From positions 1-32,987 of the forward strand of contig DATAPB010000244.1 of the NCBI GenBank assembly GCA_036265435.1: a DNA stretch of 32,987 bases, written 5' to 3'. The notes under the pieces are model-generated. The model had not been told where the DNA came from. It did no database searches and saw only the letters and a program-made list of their open reading frames with translations. Each line of letters starts with the position of its first letter. Position 1 is the first letter of the stretch. Positions 16,284 to 23,382 of this stretch are shown here, in pieces. The position numbers were made by a program, and so were the translations under genes. This DNA is from DASUPK01 sp036265435 (GTDB lineage Bacteria > Actinomycetota > Thermoleophilia > Solirubrobacterales > 70-9).

Positions 16284-17339
16284 ATGAGCAGCCCCGCGGC
16301 GGCGCACGCAAGCGCCGCCGGTGCGTCCGAACGAGAGAGGCAGGGCCGAGGATGGCGCTCGCACTGGGTCGTGCGGGTCGGCGTGCCGGCGCTCTACCTG
16401 CTCGGGACGGCGATAGCGATCGACCGCGTCGGACTCCCCTACTCCCAGGACTGGATCTTCGTCTGGATCGTCGGCCTGATGGTCGCTTTCTCCGTGGCGG
16501 AAGGCCAGCACTCGCTGAGGCGCCTCGTCCGGGACTGGCTGCCGATCATCCTCGCCCTGCTCGCCTACGACCTGCTGCGCGGCGTCGCGGACGGAAACCT
16601 GCTGCCGATTCACTGGCAGCCGCCGATCGAAGCGGACAAGATCCTCGGGTTGGGGCAGGTGCCCACGGTCCGGCTCCAGGACGCGATCTACACGCCGGGC
16701 CACCTGCACTTCTGGGATTACGCGGCCTTCGGCTTCTGGTTCTCCCACTTCTTCGCGACCCTGTTGGTCGCAGTCGGGATCTGGCTCTATCGCTACCCGT
16801 GGTTCCCACGCTTCGCCACCTGCGTCGTCGTGCTGGCGGCGATGGGCCTGGTCACCTATGTCCTCTTCCCCGCCGCCCCTCCGTGGCTCGCGGCCGACAA
16901 CGGGTACATCGAGCACACCCACCGGATCACTCATGCGGTGGTGAACAACCTGCCGGTGCCGAAGGCCGGCGCCCTCTTCCAGAAGGGGACCGACTGGGGA
17001 AACGATGTCGCGGCGGTCCCCTCGCTCCACGCCGCCTACACGATGCTCATCTGCCTCTTCCTCTGGCCGCGCGTCGGGAGCCGCTGGCGGGCGCTGCTGG
17101 TCGCCTATCCGATCGGCATGGGGCTGTCGCTGATCTACCTGGGCGAGCACTACCTGATCGACATCCTGCTCGGCTGGGCCTACGCGGCGGTGGCCATCTA
17201 TCTCGTCAACTGGGGCTTCGAGCGATGGGGCAGGCGCGCCGAGGCGGCATTTGCGGAGGAGCCGGGCGGCGCCGGCGCGATTGGGGGCGCCCCCTCCGAG
17301 CGGCTGGGCGAGCCGAAGCCCGCGGGCGTCGGGCGTTAG
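16284..17339 (+). CDS. PAP2-family membrane phosphatase / IPC-synthase-like protein
   Basis: A 351-residue polytopic membrane protein, about six helices, with an Arg-rich cytosolic N-terminus and a charged Gly/Ala/Pro-rich C-terminal tail. The phosphatase motifs are VPSLHAAYT (motif 2, catalytic His in SLHA) and YLGEHYLIDILLGW (motif 3, His and Asp). Motif 1 of classical PAP2 enzymes (KxxxxxxRP) is not obvious, as in the inositol-phosphorylceramide synthase-like (Aur1/Ipt1) branch. Such proteins remove phosphate from, or transfer headgroups onto, lipids such as phosphatidate or polyprenyl phosphates. The ATG at 16284 follows a -10 match by 6 bases. The exonuclease gene begins 10 bases after the stop, and its -10 box reuses the TAG stop codon. 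Confidence 0.85.
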   Translation: MSSPAAAHASAAGASERERQGRGWRSHWVVRVGVPALYLLGTAIAIDRVGLPYSQDWIFVWIVGLMVAFSVAEGQHSLRRLVRDWLPIILALLAYDLLRGVADGNLLPIHWQPPIEADKILGLGQVPTVRLQDAIYTPGHLHFWDYAAFGFWFSHFFATLLVAVGIWLYRYPWFPRFATCVVVLAAMGLVTYVLFPAAPPWLAADNGYIEHTHRITHAVVNNLPVPKAGALFQKGTDWGNDVAAVPSLHAAYTMLICLFLWPRVGSRWRALLVAYPIGMGLSLIYLGEHYLIDILLGWAYAAVAIYLVNWGFERWGRRAEAAFAEEPGGAGAIGGAPSERLGEPKPAGVGR

Positions 17340-17349
17340 CTTCCGGGGC

Positions 17350-18213
17350 GTGCCCCACCCGCTGCTGGCAGTCGACGCCCCCTCGATGCTGTTCCGGGCG
17401 TTCTATGCCCTGCCGAAGTCGATCAAGGGCCCGGACGGGAACCCGGTCAACGCACTCCTCGGCACCGCGAACCTGATCCTGCGGGAGGTCGAGACCCACG
17501 ACCCTCGTGCGGTGGTCCTCTGCTTCGGTCCAGACGCGGCGGCGTACCGCGTCGAGCTCTTTCCGGCCTACCACTCCGACCGGGAGGCGGCCTTCCCGGA
17601 CGAGCTCCGGCCCCAGTGGGAGGACTCAGGCGATTTCTTCGGCGCGTTCGGCTGGAAGATCGCCACCTCGGATGACCTGGAGGCGGACGACATCCTCGGA
17701 TCGCTGGCGAAGAAGGAGAGCAAGGCCGGCGGCCGCAGCCTGCTGATGACCGGCGACCGCGACATGTTCCAGTGCGCGAATGCGAGCACGAAGGTGCTCT
17801 ACGTGAGCACCGGCAAGCAGGGCGGGCAGCCGATGGGGCCGGCCGAGGTCAAGGAGCGGTACGGGATCCCACCGAAGCTGGTCCCGGACCTGATCGCTCT
17901 CCGCGGCGATCCCTCCGACGGCATCCCCGGCGCCAAGGGGGTCGGGGAGAAGACCGCGGTCGAGCTGCTCCGGAAGCACGGCTCGCTGGAGAAGGTCCTC
18001 GACGCCGCGATCCGCGAGCCCCGTCCCGCCCTGCGGACTGCCCTGGTCGGGGATCGCGATCAGCTCCTCGCCTTCAAGGACGTGGCGACCCTGCGCACGG
18101 CGCAGGTCGGACGGCCCCGTGACAAGCGCACCGACTATCGCGGCGCTTCGAAGGCCGCCCGCGAGCGCGGCATGAACCGGCTCGCTGAGCGGCTCCTCGA
18201 AAAGGCGCGCTAG
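17350..18213 (+). CDS. 5'-3' exonuclease (T5-FEN / PolA N-domain type)
   Basis: A 287-residue stand-alone flap/5'-3' exonuclease, equal to the N-terminal domain of DNA polymerase I without the polymerase. The metal-binding acids are visible in LAVDAPSMLFRAFYA (N-terminus), LEADDILGSLA and MTGDRDMFQ, and the helix-three-turn-helix in LIALRGDPSDGIPGAKGVGEKTAVELL. It would remove RNA primers and 5' flaps during replication and repair. GTG at 17350 follows TAGCTT (17337-17342) by 7 bases, fitting a leaderless mRNA; the open frame upstream is inside the PAP2 gene. The protein ends with a basic patch, KAARERGMNRLAERLLEKAR. Confidence 0.94.
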   Translation: MPHPLLAVDAPSMLFRAFYALPKSIKGPDGNPVNALLGTANLILREVETHDPRAVVLCFGPDAAAYRVELFPAYHSDREAAFPDELRPQWEDSGDFFGAFGWKIATSDDLEADDILGSLAKKESKAGGRSLLMTGDRDMFQCANASTKVLYVSTGKQGGQPMGPAEVKERYGIPPKLVPDLIALRGDPSDGIPGAKGVGEKTAVELLRKHGSLEKVLDAAIREPRPALRTALVGDRDQLLAFKDVATLRTAQVGRPRDKRTDYRGASKAARERGMNRLAERLLEKAR

Positions 18214-18241
18214 CTCTCCGCCCTCAGCGGCCAGAACCACG

Positions 18242-18265
18242 AGCGCCCCGCCGGGGCGGGGCGCT
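18242..18265. terminator. Strong GC hairpin after the exonuclease gene
   Basis: AGCGCCCCG (18242-18250) pairs perfectly with CGGGGCGCT (18257-18265) around a 6-base loop; two further pairs could form inside. It lies 28 bases after the exonuclease stop. There is no T-run. Probable bidirectional or factor-aided terminator. Confidence 0.65.
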
Positions 18266-18452
18266 AACGGTGCTACAGGGAGGAGAGGTACTTCTTATGT
18301 GTGTTGGTCGGAATTAGGAGCCGCTGGAACTTCACCTAGATCGCGGCCGATACTGCACCGACCTGGGATCACCTTAGGCGGCCCACCCGGGATGGCCAAG
18401 GGATCCCCGGGATTGGTGGGCGCGAATCGGTTATGGCATCCATAACCACTGG
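18266..18452. other. Structured non-coding stretch between convergent genes
   Basis: No gene of normal size fits here. On the plus strand a very strong ribosome-binding sequence, AGGGAGGAGAGG (18277-18288), is followed at 18297 by ATG opening a six-codon reading frame (MCVGRN, stop at 18315-18317). Further right, CCCACC (18382-18387) pairs with GGTGGG (18415-18420), and inside it GGGAT (18389-18393) pairs with ATCCC (18403-18407). Both flanking genes end here, so the stretch is not an ordinary promoter for either. A small RNA or tiny-peptide gene is possible; I recognise no known RNA family. Confidence 0.4.
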
Positions 18453-18457
18453 TTATG
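18429..18457. repeat. Triple GGTTATG repeat with perfect dyad
   Basis: GGTTATGG (18429-18436) and CCATAACC (18440-18447) form a perfect dyad around CAT, and a third copy, GGTTATG, lies at 18451-18457 overlapping the stop codon of the lysR gene. It is AT-richer than its surroundings. It may be a terminator stem for lysR or a protein-binding site. Confidence 0.5.
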
Positions 18458-19415
18458 ACCGAAGGCTGTTTTGCCTGCGTCGACGCAGGAAGTCGACGAA
18501 GTCCCGATCGTGCCTCGGGAGCGAGGCGAGCGAGCGACAGACGACCACGAACCGTCGGGGGAACCGGAGTCCCGTGATGGGCCGGCGGTAGAGGCGGTCG
18601 CGGGTCTCATCCAGGGAGAGCGAGGAGAGGAGCACCGGCGCGGAGCGCTCGAGCGCCTCGCGTTTGGCGACCGCCGTGCTCGCCGCCTCGATCAGCGGAT
18701 CGGCGAGGGTGAGGCCGCGCTCTGCCAGCTCTTCCTCGACCCGTTGGCGGACGTGGGCGTCCTGATCGCGCATGACCATCGGGGTCGAGAGGAAGAGCTC
18801 CTCCGGAATCGACTTGCGCCGGTACCACGCGTGATCCTGCGGGACCGCGAGCACCACCTCGTCCCCCAGCAGCTCCAGCTCCTCGAGATCGTCACTCCCG
18901 TTCTTCCCCTCTGGGCCGGCCGCCGCGATCCCGATCGACGCACGCCCCTCGGCGACCATCAGGCGCACCGCGCCCGAATTTGCGATCGTCAGCTGGACCG
19001 AGGGTCGGCGGCCGTCCGCCTGGTAGGCGACCAGCTCGGGCGGCAGGAAGAACTCGGCGATCGTATGGCTCACGGCGAGCTCGATGGGCGCCTGCGCGCG
19101 GGGGGCGGACTCGAGCACGCGCTCGACGACATCGGCCTGGTCGAGCAGACGACGCGCCTCCGGATAGAGGCGGCGCCCGGCGGCCGTGGGGACGACGCCC
19201 CGCCGCGAGCGCTCGAGCAGCTTGGCGCCCGCCGCCGCCTCGAGCGCGCGCAGCCGCTTGGAGAGCGCCGGCTGGCTGATCTTCAGCGAAACCGCGGCCT
19301 TGCCGAGGGTCCCCAGGTCCACGGCGGCACAGAACGCGCGTAGCTCGGCGATCTCCGGGCCGCGGATCGACCGGCGCCCGCGAGTGGTTAGGTCTTGGCG
19401 GCCTTGGGTACTCAT
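18453..19415 (-). CDS. LysR-family transcriptional regulator
   Basis: A 320-residue LysR-type regulator. After about 20 extra basic residues the winged helix-turn-helix runs IAELRAFCAAVDLGTLGKAAVSLKISQPALSKRLRALEAAAGAKLLERSRRGVVPTAAG (read as residues 23-82), then a linker helix and a periplasmic-binding-like effector domain of two lobes starting near PIELAVSHTIAEFFLP. The effector is unknown. It starts at ATG 19415 and is divergent, by 30 bases, from a tiny membrane protein gene, which is the closest candidate target since LysR proteins usually act on a divergent neighbour. It ends in a repeat region (see 18429-18457). Confidence 0.92.
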   Translation of the reverse strand: MSTQGRQDLTTRGRRSIRGPEIAELRAFCAAVDLGTLGKAAVSLKISQPALSKRLRALEAAAGAKLLERSRRGVVPTAAGRRLYPEARRLLDQADVVERVLESAPRAQAPIELAVSHTIAEFFLPPELVAYQADGRRPSVQLTIANSGAVRLMVAEGRASIGIAAAGPEGKNGSDDLEELELLGDEVVLAVPQDHAWYRRKSIPEELFLSTPMVMRDQDAHVRQRVEEELAERGLTLADPLIEAASTAVAKREALERSAPVLLSSLSLDETRDRLYRRPITGLRFPRRFVVVCRSLASLPRHDRDFVDFLRRRRQNSLRS

Positions 19416-19445
19416 GTTGCGTCTCGTCTACTCAAGGAGGAAAAG

Positions 19446-19613
19446 ATGGCGACACCGGAGCGACGCAGCGGCATCGGGGGGATCTCGATCGGAGGCATCA
19501 TCGTCATCATCGGGATCGTCCTTCTCTTCATCACCAAGTGGTGGATCGGCCTGCTTGTGATCCTCATCGGATTGATCGCGTTCGGCGGTTTCGCGCGCGG
19601 CCGCTGGTACTGA
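19446..19613 (+). CDS. Tiny two-helix membrane protein
   Basis: A 55-residue protein with a strong Shine-Dalgarno, AAGGAGG, 6 bases before the ATG. A short basic N-terminus (MATPERRSG) is followed by a first hydrophobic stretch rich in Ile and Gly (GISIGGIIVIIGIVLLFI), then TKWW and a second helix (IGLLVILIGLIAFGGF), ending in ARGRWY. Both helices are probably in the cytoplasmic membrane. I do not recognise a family. It is divergent from lysR, which may control it; the minus-strand RodZ-like gene follows with 5 bases between stops. Confidence 0.8.
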   Translation: MATPERRSGIGGISIGGIIVIIGIVLLFITKWWIGLLVILIGLIAFGGFARGRWY

Positions 19614-19618
19614 CCCGA

Positions 19619-20410
19619 TCACAGACACGTCGGCTGTGACGAGGGGGTGAGTTCGCGCATGCCGGTCGGGCTGATCCGGTAGCCGATCGGCCGGGCGACC
19701 TGCGGGATGTTCGCCTGCTGGCCGTCGACCGTCATCTCCACAGCACCGTTACCGAAGGTCACGTCGAACCGGGCTGAGCGGAAGGGCCCGCGCGAGTCGT
19801 TGGCGCTCAGGGTCTCGCTGTCGACCACCGGCGTCCCGCGATCGTCCACAAGACAGACCCAGACCGGAGCCGTGGCGCGAAGCTCGACGGACACCTCGCC
19901 GAAGGGTGTGGTGCCGGTCGTGGTCGTCGCCGGCGTCGCCGGAGCGGCCGCCCGGGTCCCGCCCTCATTGCCCTTCGGGCGCTTGCCTGCGCTTCCGTTG
20001 TTCGATCCGCCGATCAATCCGACGATGACCAGGCCGATCACCACCAGGACGAGCAGTCCCGCGGCGACCTTGGCGACAGGTCCGAAGTTGATCGAGGGCA
20101 ACCTGCGCGCCGGGCGGTTCTGCCGCAGTGCCCCCGGCTTGATCACGGAGCCCGGGACGGGCTCGTGGGGCTCGCCCTCCACGGTCCGCGAGTACTCGTC
20201 CAACAGCGCCTTCTGATCGAGCCCCAGGTGCTGGGCGTAGACGCCGAGGAAGCCGCGCGCGTACACCGGGGCCGGCAGCTCGTCCCAGTGGTCTTCCTCC
20301 ATCGCCGCGAGGAACTTCACCCGGATCTTCGTCGCGACCTCGACATCGCTCAGCTCGGCCCCGCGCTCCTCGCGGGCGCGTCGCAGCTGCTGGCCGATCG
20401 TGGGCGCCAT
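19619..20410 (-). CDS. RodZ-like helix-turn-helix membrane protein
   Basis: A 263-residue single-span membrane protein with the RodZ layout. A cytosolic Cro/xre-type HTH_25 domain occupies residues 3-75 (IGQQLRRAREERG, VYARGFLGVYAQHLGLD). A basic juxtamembrane segment, RPARRL, precedes one transmembrane helix at about residues 112-134. Then comes a Gly/Asn/Thr/Pro-rich linker and a C-terminal beta domain of the DUF4115 type (VSVELRATAPVWVCLVDDRG). RodZ links MreB to the envelope in rods, but related proteins occur in actinobacteria without a known cytoskeletal role. ATG at 20410; a GTG one codon earlier at 20413 is the alternative. The upstream aminotransferase gene ends 34-37 bases away on the same strand. 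Confidence 0.88.
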   Translation of the reverse strand: MAPTIGQQLRRAREERGAELSDVEVATKIRVKFLAAMEEDHWDELPAPVYARGFLGVYAQHLGLDQKALLDEYSRTVEGEPHEPVPGSVIKPGALRQNRPARRLPSINFGPVAKVAAGLLVLVVIGLVIVGLIGGSNNGSAGKRPKGNEGGTRAAAPATPATTTTGTTPFGEVSVELRATAPVWVCLVDDRGTPVVDSETLSANDSRGPFRSARFDVTFGNGAVEMTVDGQQANIPQVARPIGYRISPTGMRELTPSSQPTCL

Positions 20411-20446
20411 CACCAGGCCAATTGTCCTCCACCGACAGGGGGACGA

Positions 20447-21829
20447 TCAGCCGGAACTCGTGCCTGCAAGCGCTGCCACAGCCTCGCCGAACGCCTCGGT
20501 GTGGCTGTCGACGTCCGCCTCGCTCGTCGCCGGGCACATCAGCGCCATGTTGTGGAACGGCGTCAGCAGGATGCCTCGGTTCAGCGCAGAGAGGTGCATG
20601 TAGCGCCCGAGAGCCCGGTCGTCCGCCGCATGAGCCTCGGAGCCGTTGCGGGGCGGGGACGCCTGGAAGTGGTACTCGACCCGGCACCCGAGACGCACCG
20701 AGTTCCATGGCACACCGTTCGCGGCGATCGCCCCGTTGACGCCGGCCTCGAAGCGCTCGGCCATCCGGGTCATGTGATCGAAGGCCTCGTCGGTGAGGAC
20801 CTCCTCGAGGGTCGCTCGCGCCGCGGCCAGCGAGAGCGCGTTGGCTGCCAGGGTGCCGCCGATCCCACCCACGTCGGAGGCCTCGAGCCCGTCCAGGTAG
20901 CCGGTGATGCGCTCGGAGACCTCCTCTGTCATCCCGTAGGCCGCGGCCGGAATGCCGCCCGCGATCGCCTTGCCGATCGTGAGGAGGTCGGGATCGAGCC
21001 CCTCGGCGGCGGTGTAGCCGCCGGGCCCGGCGCAGAAGGTGTGGGTCTCGTCGATGATCAGCAACGTCTCGTGCTGCCTGGTGAGCTCGCGGAGCGCGTC
21101 GTGGTAGCCGGGATCGGGGAGGACTATCCCGGCGTTGGTCATGGCGGGCTCGGCCAGGACGCAGGCCACGTCGCCGGGCTCCAGCGCCCGCTCCAAGGCG
21201 TCGAGGTCGTTCCATTCGATCGCCCGCGTCGTGACCTCCAGGTCGACCGGCGCTCCGATGTTGTCTGGACGCGAACGCGTCTCTCCCTCCACGACGATCG
21301 CAAAGCTCTCGTCGACGGTGCCGTGGTAGCACCAGGCGTAGACCAGGACCTTGGGTCGGCCGGTGATCGCGCGGGCCAGGCGGATCGCGAAGCGGTTCGC
21401 GTCGGTCGCGGTGAGCGCGAACTGCCAGCGCGGCAGGCCGAACCGGCGGCCGAGCTCCGCCGCCACCCAGCTCGCGTCCTCCGTCGGCAGCATCAGCGTG
21501 ATCCCGCGGGCCGCGCGCTCGCTCACGGCCGCCACCGTGGGACCGGGCGAGTGCCCGGTCATCGCGCCCGTGTCTCCGAGGCAGAGATCGACGTACTCGT
21601 TGCCGTCCACGTCCGTGAACCGGGCGCCCTCGGCGCTCTCAGCGAACACCGGGAACGGACCCGCCCACTCCGTCATCCACGGCATCGGCACACCGGCGAG
21701 GAGCGCCTTCTCACCGCGCTCGAACAGCTGCTGCGAGCCGGGATGCTGCTCGACGAACCGGCGCTCCTCCTCCTCGAGGAGGCCGGCGAGCCGGTCGCGG
21801 TCGGGCTGCCATTCCTTGGCACGCGCCAT
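20447..21829 (-). CDS. Class-III PLP aminotransferase (glutamate-1-semialdehyde aminomutase-like)
   Basis: A 460-residue fold-type I PLP enzyme. It has VDLCLGDTGAMTGHSPGPTVAAV in the N-terminal half (about residues 80-102), the LLIIDETHTF strand with the PLP-pyridine Asp260, and DLLTIGKAIAGGIPAAAYG with Schiff-base Lys287. The organisation matches the HemL-like branch, but the true hemL is usually about 430 residues and sits with haem genes, which are absent here, so this is probably an amino-acid or omega-aminotransferase. The ATG at 21829 follows TAGCCT (21843-21838, minus strand) by 8 bases; a TTG at 21838 overlaps that box and is rejected. Likely leaderless. Confidence 0.9.
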   Translation of the reverse strand: MARAKEWQPDRDRLAGLLEEEERRFVEQHPGSQQLFERGEKALLAGVPMPWMTEWAGPFPVFAESAEGARFTDVDGNEYVDLCLGDTGAMTGHSPGPTVAAVSERAARGITLMLPTEDASWVAAELGRRFGLPRWQFALTATDANRFAIRLARAITGRPKVLVYAWCYHGTVDESFAIVVEGETRSRPDNIGAPVDLEVTTRAIEWNDLDALERALEPGDVACVLAEPAMTNAGIVLPDPGYHDALRELTRQHETLLIIDETHTFCAGPGGYTAAEGLDPDLLTIGKAIAGGIPAAAYGMTEEVSERITGYLDGLEASDVGGIGGTLAANALSLAAARATLEEVLTDEAFDHMTRMAERFEAGVNGAIAANGVPWNSVRLGCRVEYHFQASPPRNGSEAHAADDRALGRYMHLSALNRGILLTPFHNMALMCPATSEADVDSHTEAFGEAVAALAGTSSG

Positions 21830-21858
21830 GCGCGGCAAGGCTATCCGTGCAGCGTCGC

Positions 21859-22686
21859 TCAGGACTCGACCGCTGCGGCGAGCGGCTCGAAGCTCTCCCC
21901 CGGCTCCAGGATCCGGGTCTCGTAGGAGCGCTCGCGGGTCGCCGCCTCGAACCGCTCGAGCGGGTCAGCGGTCGGCCGGTACCAGGGGTCGATCGCGTAG
22001 CCGCCGTAGTGGATCGGGATCAGCGTGCGCGCCCGGAGGAGCTCGGCGGCTAGCGCCGCCTGCTCCGGCTCGAGCACCGCTGCGAGCGGGCTCGGCGGCT
22101 GGAGGTGGGGGAAGTCGACAACCGCGCCGTTGATTGGGGCGAGGACGACGTCGAAGGGCCCGTGCCGGCGGGCCATCCGCCACCAGTGGCCGTGGAAGAT
22201 CGTGTCGCCGAGGTGGAGGATCCGCTGCCCCTCGGCCTCCACCAGCCAGGAGACCTGCGGGTCGCTCAGGCCATCGACGGCCGGCAGGGCCGTGAGGGCG
22301 AAGGGGCCGACGTCGGCCCGGTCCCAGACTTCTGCGGTGCGCCGCGGGAGTCCGGTTCGGTCGAGCTCGGCGTTGGCCTGTGCCAGCGCGAGGTTCTCGA
22401 CGTCCCCCCCGCCGGGCCATGCGGGCTCGTGCACCGCCGCCTCTGGAGCCAGGGCGGAGGTGAGGGCGCCCGCGTCGGTGTGGTCGCGGTGCAGATGGGT
22501 GACCAGCCCGGCCGCCGCGGAGCCCCGAGCCTCGGGCGGCACGACCACCGGCAGCTCCACGCGGTCGAGGGCGTCCTCACCCAGGGCCGCGAAGGTCGCC
22601 GCGGGCTCCGCGAGCGGGTCGACCACGACGGTCGCACCCTCGGCCTCGATCTCCACCCCGGCCCAGCCCAGCCACCGCACTCTCAT
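21859..22686 (-). CDS. MBL-fold metal-dependent hydrolase (UlaG-like)
   Basis: A 275-residue metallo-beta-lactamase-fold protein. The metal motif is THLHRDHTD with His64, His66, Asp68 and His69; further ligands are in LHLGDTIFHGHWW and IPIHYGGY. The short MRVRWLGWAGVEIE start is typical of the L-ascorbate-6-phosphate lactonase/UlaG-like group, which includes lactonases and phosphodiesterases; the substrate is unknown. Its ATG at 22686 has a GAGGG about 5 bases upstream. It is divergent from a TetR gene across 57 bases, which is the typical arrangement for control by that TetR. Confidence 0.9.
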   Translation of the reverse strand: MRVRWLGWAGVEIEAEGATVVVDPLAEPAATFAALGEDALDRVELPVVVPPEARGSAAAGLVTHLHRDHTDAGALTSALAPEAAVHEPAWPGGGDVENLALAQANAELDRTGLPRRTAEVWDRADVGPFALTALPAVDGLSDPQVSWLVEAEGQRILHLGDTIFHGHWWRMARRHGPFDVVLAPINGAVVDFPHLQPPSPLAAVLEPEQAALAAELLRARTLIPIHYGGYAIDPWYRPTADPLERFEAATRERSYETRILEPGESFEPLAAAVES

Positions 22687-22700
22687 CGCGCCCTCGCTCT

Positions 22701-22735
22701 CGTATCGTTTATCGGACGGTCGTACGGTATATCAT
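22701..22735. promoter_or_regulatory. Divergent MBL/TetR promoter region
   Basis: AT-richer 57-base gap between the MBL and TetR genes. It holds a direct repeat of ACGGT (22716-22720 and 22724-22728) around a CGTACG palindrome, and the -10 match TATCAT (22730-22735), which ends 8 bases before the TetR ATG. Probably the site of TetR autoregulation and of control of the MBL gene. Confidence 0.4.
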
Positions 22736-22743
22736 GCTTGCCG

Positions 22744-23337
22744 ATGCCCCGTCGCCCGCAGGCAGCCGTCGCCGAGACCCGCGCCGCCGTCACCCAGGCG
22801 GCGGTCGATCGCGCCTCCGTCGAGGGGCTCGAGGGCCTGACGATTGGCGGCCTGGCCGTGGAGACCGAGATGCGGAAGAGCAGTGTCTTCAGTCTCTTCG
22901 GCAGCAAGGAGGACCTGCAGCGGGCCGCGCTCGACGCCGCGATCGAGCAGTTCAAGGACGAGGTCTGGGGCCCGGTCGCCGACGAGCGGCCCGGCCTCCC
23001 CCGCCTGCTCGCTCTGTGCGACAGCTGGCTCGACTATCACCGGCGCGAGGTGATGCCGGGCGGCTGCTTCCTGACGACCGCGACGGTCGAGTACGACGCG
23101 CGCCCGGGTCCGCTCCGCGACGCGACCGCCGAGACGATGAAGCGGTGGCTCGCCGTTCTCGAGCGGGAGGCGGCCGTTGCGATCGAGGCCGGCGACATCC
23201 CGGCGGACAGGGACGCCGCGGACGTCGCCTTTCAGCTCAACGCCCTTGCCGCGGCGGCGAGCTACGGCTTCCAGCTCTGGCGCGATCCTGAGGTCTTCGA
23301 GCGCGCCCGGCGCTCGATGCGGCGGATCCTCACCTAG
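22744..23337 (+). CDS. TetR-family transcriptional regulator
   Basis: A 197-residue TetR regulator. The DNA-binding domain runs TQAAVDRASVEGLEGLTIGG to LAVETEMRKSSVFSLFGSKEDLQRAALDAA; the recognition helix reads KSSVFSLFGSKEDL. The ligand domain contains the phrase MPGGCFLTTATVEYDARPGPLRD, common to a broad actinobacterial TetR subgroup that often controls neighbouring hydrolases or oxidoreductases. ATG at 22744 is preceded by a -10 match at 8 bases. Divergent from the MBL-fold gene, its most likely target. It is separated from the secreted hydrolase downstream by 45 bases. Confidence 0.91.
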   Translation: MPRRPQAAVAETRAAVTQAAVDRASVEGLEGLTIGGLAVETEMRKSSVFSLFGSKEDLQRAALDAAIEQFKDEVWGPVADERPGLPRLLALCDSWLDYHRREVMPGGCFLTTATVEYDARPGPLRDATAETMKRWLAVLEREAAVAIEAGDIPADRDAADVAFQLNALAAAASYGFQLWRDPEVFERARRSMRRILT

Positions 23338-23382
23338 GGAACTGCGACATGCCGGGAAACGCTGTGCTTGAGTTCCCGAGTC

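Noticed and set aside
18297..18317. MCVGRN frame as an attenuator leader peptide
   Set aside because: The next plus-strand gene starts more than 1.1 kb away, beyond the oppositely directed lysR, so there is nothing for it to attenuate. It is kept only as part of the unexplained gap.
18364..18376. GGGATCACCT resembling the 3' end of 16S rRNA
   Set aside because: Match of only about ten bases, no rRNA sequence upstream and no CTCC following.
20165..21925. 586-codon plus-strand frame over the aminotransferase and RodZ-like genes
   Set aside because: Shadow of two real minus-strand genes; its composition (Arg/Gly/Val/Leu) and lack of motifs are typical of antisense frames in GC-rich DNA.
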